From NCBI GenBank assembly GCA_001829505.1, contig MIBK01000126.1, forward strand, positions 1 to 9,329: a stretch of DNA of 9,329 nt, given 5' to 3'. The notes under the pieces are model-generated. The model did no database searches. It was not told the DNA's origin and was given only the letters and a program-made list of their open reading frames with translations. Position 1 is the stretch's first letter. Each line of letters starts with the position of its first letter. This DNA comes from Spirochaetes bacterium RBG_16_67_19 (GTDB lineage Bacteria; Spirochaetota; Spirochaetia; SZUA-6; DRHE01). This document shows, piece after piece, positions 1-4,490 of the stretch. The translations under genes were made by a program, and so were the position numbers.

Positions 1-728
1 TCCCCCGGCTTCAGCAGGGCCAGCAGAACTTCCTTGTCGTCCACGATCTTGCTGACCCGGATGGCGCCCTTCTGGATGATGTACAGCTCATCGCCCGGTT
101 CGGCCTCGCTGCAGATCATGGTGTTCTTGGGGTAGAAGCGGGAGAAGTCCTTGGAGTTCTTTTCCAGGTACACAGCCTTGGCGTAGGGGTGGATCTTGGA
201 CATGCGCTCCTTGGCGATGTTCACATTCTCCCCCTGCGGGCAGTACTGCAAATACCGGTAGTAGGCGTAGTAGGCCTGATTGTACTGGCTTTGCCGGGCG
301 TAGTACTCGGCAACCTTGAACAGGTGGCTGGGGTGCTCGGTGCCGGTGCTCTTGAAGGTCAGGCGGGTCACCGCCTCGTCCAGGTAGCGCATCCGTTTGG
401 AGAAGCCCTGGATGATCTTCATGGCCACCGGGGCGTTGTTCTTGATCAGCAGGTCGTACTGTTCGCGGCGCACGGCGATCAGGGAGACGTCGGTGAGGGC
501 CTGGGCGGTCTCGATGTGGCTGTGGGAGGACATGGTGGACACGACCCCAAAGAAGTCGCCGGGCCCCAGGGTGTTGCCCCCTTCCTCCTCGACGATCTTG
601 ACTTCCTTGCTTACCCCCACCTTGCCGCTGCGGATGATGTAAAAACAGACGGCGTCTTGCTTGCCTTCGACGACGATATAGGAGTTGCGATGAAAGTTTA
701 CGATCGAAAGCTGTAGTGGGCTCGCCAT
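1..728 (-). CDS. Tandem cyclic-nucleotide-binding-domain protein with helical-repeat linker (C-terminus off window)
   Basis: A partial cytoplasmic regulator; the 242 residues visible begin MASPLQLSIVNFHRN and run off the left edge. Residues about 8-110 form a CNB/Crp-like beta-roll (YIVVEGK, FYIIRSGKVGVSKE, LGPGDFFGVV, LTDVSLIAV). Residues about 135-170 are rich in Tyr, Ala and Gln (AEYYARQSQYNQAYYAYYRY) and look like a TPR-like helical pair. A second CNB domain starts near residue 190 (DELYIIQKGAIRVSKIVDD) and is cut off. No helix-turn-helix or transmembrane segment is visible, so it is not a simple Crp transcription factor. In the first domain the phosphate-binding cassette is degenerate: the usual Glu after FG is Val62, and the usual Arg aligns with His71, so cNMP binding there is doubtful. 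The ATG at 728 is the only plausible start and has no Shine-Dalgarno. The wording resembles spirochaete proteins from memory; the domain call is firm, the role is not. Confidence 0.85.
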   Translation of the reverse strand, partial: MASPLQLSIVNFHRNSYIVVEGKQDAVCFYIIRSGKVGVSKEVKIVEEEGGNTLGPGDFFGVVSTMSSHSHIETAQALTDVSLIAVRREQYDLLIKNNAPVAMKIIQGFSKRMRYLDEAVTRLTFKSTGTEHPSHLFKVAEYYARQSQYNQAYYAYYRYLQYCPQGENVNIAKERMSKIHPYAKAVYLEKNSKDFSRFYPKNTMICSEAEPGDELYIIQKGAIRVSKIVDDKEVLLALLKPG

Positions 729-737
729 TCGTTTGCT

Positions 738-766
738 AGTATATGGATCGGTTTGGGAATTGTCAA
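738..766 (-). promoter_or_regulatory. Sigma-70-type promoter of the CNB-domain gene (leaderless)
   Basis: On the minus strand there is a perfect TTGACA (766-761), a 17-base spacer and TATACT (743-738). Only nine bases (AGCAAACGA) separate the -10 from the ATG at 728. The expected transcription start is near 731, giving a 5' leader of about 0-4 bases and no room for a ribosome binding site. Confidence 0.8.
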
Positions 767-788
767 TGTTGAGCACGTTTGCTACCCT
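760..788 (+). promoter_or_regulatory. Candidate promoter of the NUDIX gene
   Basis: TTGTCA (760-765), a 17-base spacer and TACCCT (783-788), five bases before the ATG at 794. The -35 is a 5/6 match but the -10 fits only the loose TANNNT form. It lies back to back with the -35 of the divergent CNB gene, so the two promoters would compete for RNA polymerase. It would again give a leaderless mRNA. The weak -10 makes this tentative. Confidence 0.35.
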
Positions 789-793
789 CCACT

Positions 794-1360
794 ATGGAAG
801 AACACCTGGGGTGGCACGAGCGCAGGCGCGAGGTGCTGGCCCGCTGCGGGATATTCGACCTGATCCGCGCCGAGCGCGTCGCCAGGGACGGCCGGCAGGG
901 CAGCTTCTACCTGCTGGAGGCTCCGGGCTGGGTGAACGTGGTCCCGGTTCTGCCCGGCGAACGCTTCCTCATGGTCCGCCAGTACCGGCACGGCCTGGGG
1001 CGCACCACGGTGGAGTTCCCTGCCGGGCTGGTGGAGGCGGGGGAGGAGCCCGCCAGGGCGGCAGCCCGCGAGCTGGAGGAGGAAACCGGCCGGCGGGCCG
1101 GCCGCCTTTCGCCCATCGGCAGGGTCGCGGCCAATCCGGCCTTCATGAACAATTGGTGTTCCAGCTTCTGCGCCGAGGACCTGGGAGAGGCCGGCCTGGC
1201 CCGCCCGGATGAGCTGGAGCGCCTGGAAGTAGTGGTGGTGGCACGGGCGGAGCTGGCGGAGAAGATCGGCACCGGGGAGTTCGTCAACTCCATGACCGTG
1301 GTGGCCTGGAACTGGTACCTGCGCTATACAGGCGCCGACCGGAATCGAACCGGTGCATAA
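794..1360 (+). CDS. NUDIX hydrolase, ADP-ribose pyrophosphatase-like
   Basis: A 188-residue cytoplasmic NUDIX enzyme, expected to cleave a nucleoside diphosphate linked to another moiety, with ADP-ribose the most likely substrate by overall layout. The NUDIX box is complete at residues 78-100: G78-x5-E84-x7-R92-E93-L-x-E96-E97-x-G99, giving the metal-binding glutamates. Before it, RQYRHGLGRTTVEFPAGLVEAG (residues 62-83) matches the ADP-ribose/NDP-sugar hydrolase layout. The start is taken at ATG 794; an in-frame TTG at 779 lies inside the candidate promoter and is unlikely. No Shine-Dalgarno precedes the ATG. The C-terminus is odd: residues 180-188 (GADRNRTGA) are encoded by DNA that is tRNA-Cys on the opposite strand, so the stop codon lies within the tRNA gene. 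Substrate specificity cannot be fixed from sequence alone. Confidence 0.88.
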   Translation: MEEHLGWHERRREVLARCGIFDLIRAERVARDGRQGSFYLLEAPGWVNVVPVLPGERFLMVRQYRHGLGRTTVEFPAGLVEAGEEPARAAARELEEETGRRAGRLSPIGRVAANPAFMNNWCSSFCAEDLGEAGLARPDELERLEVVVVARAELAEKIGTGEFVNSMTVVAWNWYLRYTGADRNRTGA

Positions 1361-1401
1361 AGGTTTTGCAGACCTCTCCCTTACCTCTTGGGTACGGCGC
1401 C
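1330..1401 (-). tRNA. tRNA-Cys (anticodon GCA)
   Basis: A full cloverleaf of 72 bases can be folded on the minus strand. Acceptor stem GGCGCCG pairs with CGGCGCC (7 bp); D stem CCC/GGG; anticodon stem GAGGT/ACCTT (one G-U) around loop CTGCAAA, with anticodon GCA at 1369-1367; five-base variable loop TATGC; T stem ACCGG/CCGGT around TTCGATT. The discriminator base is U73, as expected of tRNA-Cys. The 3' CCA is not encoded (the next bases are GTA), so it must be added by nucleotidyltransferase. The 3' part overlaps the end of the convergent NUDIX gene by 31 bases. It lies 46 bases downstream of gpsA and has its own promoter. Confidence 0.96.
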
Positions 1402-1418
1402 AGGGAAAAACCGCAGAA

Positions 1419-1447
1419 ACTGTAGCAGAAAGCCCCGCCGCTGTCCA
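1419..1447 (-). promoter_or_regulatory. Promoter of tRNA-Cys
   Basis: On the minus strand: TGGACA (1447-1442, 5/6 match), 17-base spacer, TACAGT (1424-1419) with an extended TGC just before it. The predicted start is near 1412, about ten bases before the mature tRNA 5' end. The -35 begins at the base directly after the gpsA TGA stop (1450-1448). Confidence 0.6.
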
Positions 1448-2506
1448 TCATTGCTGCTTCAGAATGAGATCCACCACCGCCAGCGGCTCGGTGCGCCGGT
1501 CCAGCACGGCATGCACGAGGGAGCACATCGGCAGGTTCACGCCGTATTGCTCGGCCAGGATCCTGGTGTACTTGGCCGCCAGGATGCCCTCCGGCAGGTA
1601 GCCCAGGCTGGCGATGTTGGCGATCAGCTCGTCGATGTTGCGGAAGCGCTCCAGCAGGTGGGTGAGGATGATCTCCCGGCCGAAGCGGCGGTTGCGGCCG
1701 TACTTGCTGCGGCAGGTAACGTCCAGGTCGCCCACACCGGCGATGGAGCTGAAGGTTTCGGCGTGGGTGGCCCCCATGGCCAGACCCAGGCGCTGGATCT
1801 CGTTCAGCCCGGCGGCCAACAGCAGGCTCTCGGTGTTGTCGCCGACCGACGGGGAGAACTCGCTCAGGGCGTCCAGCATGCCGAAGGCGATGGCGATCAC
1901 GTTCTTGACCGCGGCGCAGATCTGCACGCCCCGTACGTCCAGGGAGGAGTACACCACCAGGGGCGGGCCGGCCAGCAGCTGGCGAAAGCGGATGGCGTTG
2001 GCCCCGTTGCGGCTGGCGCTGATCAGACCGGTGAGCTTGCCGCGGGCCACCTCCTCGGCGTGGCTGGGGCCGGAGATGTACACCAGGTTGTCCTTGTAGA
2101 TTCCGGGAAGCAGGTTCTCCACGGCCTCGGTGGCCAGGCGCACTCCCTGGGGGGTCTCCACGAAGCCCTTGGTCAACACCCCCAGAAGCGTGCGGCCATC
2201 GAGGATGTCCGGGGCGAACAGCACTTTGCGCACCACCGGCAGCAGGTAGGCGGAGGGCACGGCCAGCAGCAGGTGATCCTTGCGGGTGGCCGCCTCCAGG
2301 GGATCGCTCAAGGCGTGCAGCCCGGCCGGCAGCTCGACTCCGATCAGGAAGCGGCTGTTGGCGCGCCGATGGTTGATCTCCTCGGCCACTTCCGGCTCCC
2401 TGCACCAGATTTCCACCTTGTGGCCTTGCTCGGCCAGATGTTTGCCGATCGCCGTCCCCCAGGCCCCGGCGCCCAGGATGCCAATGCGCTGCCGAGCCTT
2501 GCGCAC
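1448..2506 (-). CDS. gpsA: NAD(P)-dependent glycerol-3-phosphate dehydrogenase
   Basis: A 352-residue cytoplasmic enzyme that reduces dihydroxyacetone phosphate to sn-glycerol 3-phosphate, the backbone for phospholipids. The Rossmann motif GAGAWG is at residues 12-17. Residues matching the known catalytic set of the family are all present: K113 in LTKG, K201-N202 in AVKN, D260 in GVGDLDVTC and R271 in GRNRRF. ISGPSHAEEVARG (from residue 144) is the family's SGPSFAxEVA motif. NTESLLLAAG (residues 224-233) replaces the common NTKAALITRG, which I take as a lineage variant. The start is GTG 2506, because no other start codon precedes the Rossmann motif. It follows the cupin stop by three bases (TGA-AGG-GTG), with AAGG abutting the start, so reinitiation after cupin translation is likely. 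Length is normal (E. coli GpsA is about 340 aa). Confidence 0.97.
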   Translation of the reverse strand: MRKARQRIGILGAGAWGTAIGKHLAEQGHKVEIWCREPEVAEEINHRRANSRFLIGVELPAGLHALSDPLEAATRKDHLLLAVPSAYLLPVVRKVLFAPDILDGRTLLGVLTKGFVETPQGVRLATEAVENLLPGIYKDNLVYISGPSHAEEVARGKLTGLISASRNGANAIRFRQLLAGPPLVVYSSLDVRGVQICAAVKNVIAIAFGMLDALSEFSPSVGDNTESLLLAAGLNEIQRLGLAMGATHAETFSSIAGVGDLDVTCRSKYGRNRRFGREIILTHLLERFRNIDELIANIASLGYLPEGILAAKYTRILAEQYGVNLPMCSLVHAVLDRRTEPLAVVDLILKQQ

Positions 2507-2509
2507 CCT

Positions 2510-2866
2510 TCAGTCCTCGGTGCCGTACGCGTCGCCCTTCTCGGGCACCAGGCACAGAAAGCGCAGGACCCCCGAGCCGGTGTTGCGGAAGCCGTGGAGG
2601 CTTCCGGGCGCCGTGTAGACCACGGAACCGCTCTGCAGGGCCTGTTCTCCTTCCTCGGTGCGCAGGCTGCCCCGGCCTTCCAGGACGTAGACCACGTGGT
2701 GCCAGTCGTGCTGGTGGTAGGGGGTGTGCCCCCCGGGCTCCACCGTGAACTGACGCAGGTACCCCGCGAATCCCTGGCGGGGCCCCACCAGGATCTTCTT
2801 GCGTACATTTTGCAGGCCTTCGCCGTAGACGGCCCGGGATTTGGCTTCCGACTCATGAATGACCAT
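2510..2866 (-). CDS. Small single-domain cupin protein
   Basis: A 118-residue cupin, very probably metal-binding; the substrate is unknown. Cupin motif 1 is GGHTPYHQHDWHHVVYVLEGRG (residues 45-66, split here as GGHTPYHQH and DWHHVVYVLEGRG) and motif 2 is GSVVYTAPGSLHGFRN (80-95). Predicted ligands are H51, H53, H57 and H91. The position that is usually Glu in motif 1 is His57, which makes an all-histidine site. There is no DNA-binding domain, so it is a stand-alone cupin rather than part of a regulator. It starts at ATG 2866 with no convincing Shine-Dalgarno and a promoter immediately upstream. It is the first gene of a two-gene unit with gpsA and is divergent from the TetR-type regulator, so it could be that regulator's target; this is inferred only from position. 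Confidence 0.87.
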   Translation of the reverse strand: MVIHESEAKSRAVYGEGLQNVRKKILVGPRQGFAGYLRQFTVEPGGHTPYHQHDWHHVVYVLEGRGSLRTEEGEQALQSGSVVYTAPGSLHGFRNTGSGVLRFLCLVPEKGDAYGTED

Positions 2867-2872
2867 GGGCTC

Positions 2873-2901
2873 AATCTACCTGGAACCCGCAACCGGGGCA
2901 A
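2873..2901 (-). promoter_or_regulatory. Candidate promoter of the cupin-gpsA unit (leaderless)
   Basis: Minus strand TTGCCC (2901-2896, 4/6), 17-base spacer, TAGATT (2878-2873, 4/6), then GAGCCC and the ATG at 2866. The spacing is ideal although both hexamers are imperfect. The predicted start falls at or next to the ATG. The -35 lies inside an inverted repeat (2893-2914). Confidence 0.5.
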
Positions 2902-2914
2902 GCGGAAGCCCCGG
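2893..2914. repeat. Inverted repeat in the cupin/tetR divergent region
   Basis: A perfect 7-base inverted repeat, CCGGGGC (2893-2899) and GCCCCGG (2908-2914), with an 8-base centre. It overlaps the candidate cupin -35 and sits upstream of the tetR promoter, where an operator could act on both. It may equally be a chance GC-rich palindrome; no run of T follows on either strand, so it is not a terminator. Confidence 0.4.
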
Positions 2915-2924
2915 CATGACAGGC

Positions 2925-2953
2925 TGGATTTAACTGCGAATTGAAATTATAAT
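2925..2953 (+). promoter_or_regulatory. Promoter of the tetR-family gene in an AT-rich island
   Basis: A perfect TATAAT (2948-2953) with a weak -35 TGGATT (2925-2930) 17 bases upstream; the predicted start is near 2960. The surrounding bases (about 2930-2970) are strikingly AT-rich for this window. They hold a perfect 10-base palindrome, AATTATAATT (2945-2954), over the -10, and two copies of AATTGAAA (2939-2946 and 2951-2958). The palindrome is a candidate autoregulatory operator. Confidence 0.6.
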
Positions 2954-2982
2954 TGAAACAATATTTTAACAAGGGAGCCGCA

Positions 2983-3588
2983 GTGGCCACCACCAAACAG
3001 AAGCGTCTCGAGCAGAAACGAGCGGCCATCCTGTCCGCCGCCGAGCAAATCCTCATCCGCCGCGGAAAGAACGCCACCATGGGGGACATCGCCCAGGCCC
3101 TGGACATGGACAAGAGCTCCCTCTATTACTATTTCAAGGGCCTCCCCGAGATCCTCAACGCGATCCTGGACAAGGAGTATTACGACTTCTCGCTGAACAT
3201 TCACGACATCCGGCGGGACAACAAGGCTCACGTGGACGTCCTGAAGGAGATGGCCCGGGTGATCCTGGAGTTCTACCACGACAACATCGAAATCCTGCTG
3301 ATCATCCTCACCCGCATCTTCCCCCTCTTCCTGGAACCCGGAAACCGGGAGGAGTCCACCGCGATCAACAACTACATGGACAGCTACCACCTGGCCAACG
3401 ACCTGATGCTGGAGGAGATTCGTCTGGCGTTGCAGGGCGGGGAACTGGCCACGGAGTTCGCTCCCGAGCTGGTTCTGCAGACCCTGCGGGGCGCGATTTT
3501 CGGGGTCTGCGCCGTCTGGCGTTACGGAAAACCGGGGCGCTCCGACATCCCCTTGATCGTGGAACAGCTGTTCCGCATGTACGTTTGA
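2983..3588 (+). CDS. TetR/AcrR-family transcriptional regulator
   Basis: A 201-residue one-component regulator. The N-terminal DNA-binding domain is typical: KRAAILSAAEQILIRRG (helix 1), then a helix-turn-helix across TMGDIAQALDMDKSSLYYYF (about residues 32-51), followed by KGLPEILNAIL. The C-terminal ligand and dimer domain (about 60-201) has no recognisable ligand signature, as is usual for the family. The start is taken as GTG 2983 because AAGGGAG (2971-2977) lies five bases before it; a TTG at 2953 in the same frame overlaps the -10 and is rejected. Divergent from the cupin gene and upstream of ferritin, which has its own promoter beginning in the tetR stop codon. Targets are probably itself and the cupin-gpsA unit, inferred from position. 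Confidence 0.9.
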   Translation: MATTKQKRLEQKRAAILSAAEQILIRRGKNATMGDIAQALDMDKSSLYYYFKGLPEILNAILDKEYYDFSLNIHDIRRDNKAHVDVLKEMARVILEFYHDNIEILLIILTRIFPLFLEPGNREESTAINNYMDSYHLANDLMLEEIRLALQGGELATEFAPELVLQTLRGAIFGVCAVWRYGKPGRSDIPLIVEQLFRMYV

Positions 3589-3614
3589 CTCCGGGCACTG
3601 CGCCTAGCTACATT
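3585..3614 (+). promoter_or_regulatory. Promoter of ferritin
   Basis: TTGACT (3585-3590), 18-base spacer, TACATT (3609-3614); predicted start near 3621, leaving a leader of about 36 bases. The -35 contains the TGA stop of the tetR gene (3586-3588). I see no Fur- or PerR-type palindrome over it. Confidence 0.6.
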
Positions 3615-3656
3615 CTCACCTGAGCCCATTTATCAACCCTTGACGAGGAGAAAAAC

Positions 3657-4145
3657 GTGATTGGAAAGAAGATGCTGGACGCTCTCAACGAGCAGATCAA
3701 CGCGGAGCTGTACTCGGCCTACCTGTACCAGGCCATGGCCGCCCATTTCGCCACTGGCAACCTGAAAGGCTTCGCCCATTGGATGGACCTGCAGGCCAAG
3801 GAGGAGCAGGCCCATGCCCGGAAGATGTACGAGTTCCTGCTGGACCGGGGCGGGCGCGTGACCCTGAAGGCCATCGCCGCTCCCCCCGCCGAATGGAAGT
3901 CGCCGCTGCAGATTTTCGAGGAAAGCTACGCGCACGAGCAGAAGGTGACTGGACTGATCCACAAGCTGGTGGATCTGGCCCGCGCGGAAAACGACCACGC
4001 CGCCGAGGTGTTCCTGGCCTGGTTCGTCTCCGAGCAGGTGGAGGAGGAGGCCAACGCCAGCGAGATCGTGGAAAAGCTGAAGATGGTCAAGGACCATACC
4101 CAGGGCCTGCTCATGATGGACGCCAACCTGGGACAGCGGGCATAG
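3657..4145 (+). CDS. ftnA: Bacterial non-heme ferritin
   Basis: A 162-residue ferritin of the FtnA type, expected to form a 24-subunit shell that oxidises Fe(II) and stores ferric mineral. The ferroxidase ligands sit at the same residue numbers as I recall for E. coli FtnA: E17, E50, H53, E94, Q127 and E130. The third-site glutamates E49, E126 and E129 and Tyr24 are also there. Length and the four-helix pattern (NAELYSAYLYQAMAAHF, KEEQAHARKMYEFL, HEQKVTGLIHKLVD, WFVSEQVEEE) are normal. There is no haem-ligand methionine context that would make it a bacterioferritin. The start is GTG 3657, with GAGGAG (3645-3650) six bases upstream. It is followed by a strong hairpin and then by rubredoxin, a plausible electron donor for iron release. 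Confidence 0.96.
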   Translation: MIGKKMLDALNEQINAELYSAYLYQAMAAHFATGNLKGFAHWMDLQAKEEQAHARKMYEFLLDRGGRVTLKAIAAPPAEWKSPLQIFEESYAHEQKVTGLIHKLVDLARAENDHAAEVFLAWFVSEQVEEEANASEIVEKLKMVKDHTQGLLMMDANLGQRA

Positions 4146-4178
4146 CGTAGTAACGATGCTGCAGTAGGGCAGTAACCT

Positions 4179-4216
4179 GTCGAGGCCGCCGCTTCCGCCG
4201 GGAGCGGCGGCTCGAC
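4179..4216 (+). terminator. Strong hairpin after ferritin, probable transcription end
   Basis: Left arm 4179-4193 (GTCGAGGCCGCCGCT) pairs with right arm 4203-4216 (AGCGGCGGCTCGAC) over 14 base pairs with one bulged G; loop TCCGCCGGG. It lies 34 bases after the ferritin stop. The bases that follow (TTCAGCGTGCTT) are not a true T tract, so termination may be partial or the hairpin may instead protect the 3' end of the mRNA. Confidence 0.5.
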
Positions 4217-4226
4217 TTCAGCGTGC

Positions 4227-4254
4227 TTGAAAAAAAAAACGGCTATGCTATGAT
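4227..4254 (+). promoter_or_regulatory. Extended -10 promoter of rubredoxin (leaderless)
   Basis: TTGAAA (4227-4232), 16-base spacer that includes a run of A, then TATGAT (4249-4254) preceded by TGC as an extended -10. GGCGGCC separates it from the ATG at 4262. The predicted start is at 4261-4262, so the mRNA would begin at or one base before the start codon. Confidence 0.7.
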
Positions 4255-4261
4255 GGCGGCC

Positions 4262-4423
4262 ATGAAGAAGTACGTGTGCTCGGTTTGCGGCTACGTTTAC
4301 GATCCGGCGGAAGGTGATCCCGATGGCGGGATCGCCCCCGGCACCGCCTTCGAAAACCTCCCCGACAGCTGGGTGTGTCCCGTTTGCGGCGCCGGCAAGG
4401 AGGACTTTGAGCCCCAGAAGTGA
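4262..4423 (+). CDS. Rubredoxin
   Basis: A 53-residue one-iron electron carrier. The Fe(Cys)4 site is made by C6-x2-C9-G and C39-P-x-C42-G, with the family's conserved [16 protein letters not shown] loop and F49-E50. Start choice: ATG 4262 gives the standard rubredoxin N-terminus, [11 protein letters not shown]. Upstream in-frame starts (TTG 4223, ATG 4250, ATG 4253) lie within or overlap the promoter and would add foreign residues. Without a Shine-Dalgarno it is probably leaderless. It sits between ferritin and glnE and ends in a good intrinsic terminator. Likely roles are electron donor to ferritin or to an oxygen- or peroxide-reducing enzyme elsewhere; the adjacency to ferritin supports the former only weakly. 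Confidence 0.95.
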   Translation: MKKYVCSVCGYVYDPAEGDPDGGIAPGTAFENLPDSWVCPVCGAGKEDFEPQK

Positions 4424-4449
4424 CAGGGCGGCCGGTCCTCGGCTACACT
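4420..4449 (+). promoter_or_regulatory. Candidate promoter of glnE
   Basis: GTGACA (4420-4425, 5/6 and containing the rubredoxin TGA stop), 18-base spacer, TACACT (4444-4449). The predicted start near 4456 falls inside the left arm of the rubredoxin terminator hairpin, so either early transcripts meet that hairpin or this is not the real promoter. Confidence 0.4.
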
Positions 4450-4450
4450 G

Positions 4451-4482
4451 AAGCCTACCGGCCCGCCGGTAGGTTTTCTTTT
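4451..4482 (+). terminator. Intrinsic terminator after rubredoxin / in glnE leader
   Basis: Perfect stem CCTACCGG (4454-4461) and CCGGTAGG (4466-4473) with loop CCCG, extended by G-T and A-T pairs at the base. It is followed by TTTTCTTTT (4474-4482). It ends the rubredoxin transcript 30 bases after its stop codon and finishes nine bases before the glnE ATG. Confidence 0.85.
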
Positions 4483-4490
4483 GTCCACCC

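Noticed and set aside
1388..2944. 518-codon plus-strand open frame opposite gpsA and the cupin
   Set aside because: Both minus-strand genes have full catalytic motifs, and this frame has none.
2941..2966. PerR/Fur-type box near TTATAAT
   Set aside because: Only one half-site matches; the second half is poor, and it controls tetR rather than ferritin.
2953..2982. Upstream TTG start for the TetR gene
   Set aside because: It overlaps the TATAAT box; GTG 2983 has a good Shine-Dalgarno and gives a typical N-terminus.
4146..4180. Small repeats of GTAGTAAC/GCAGTAAC after ferritin
   Set aside because: Short, imperfect and without symmetry; probably chance.
4223..4261. Longer rubredoxin starting at TTG 4223 or ATG 4250/4253
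   Set aside because: These codons lie in the promoter, and the extra residues do not belong to rubredoxins.
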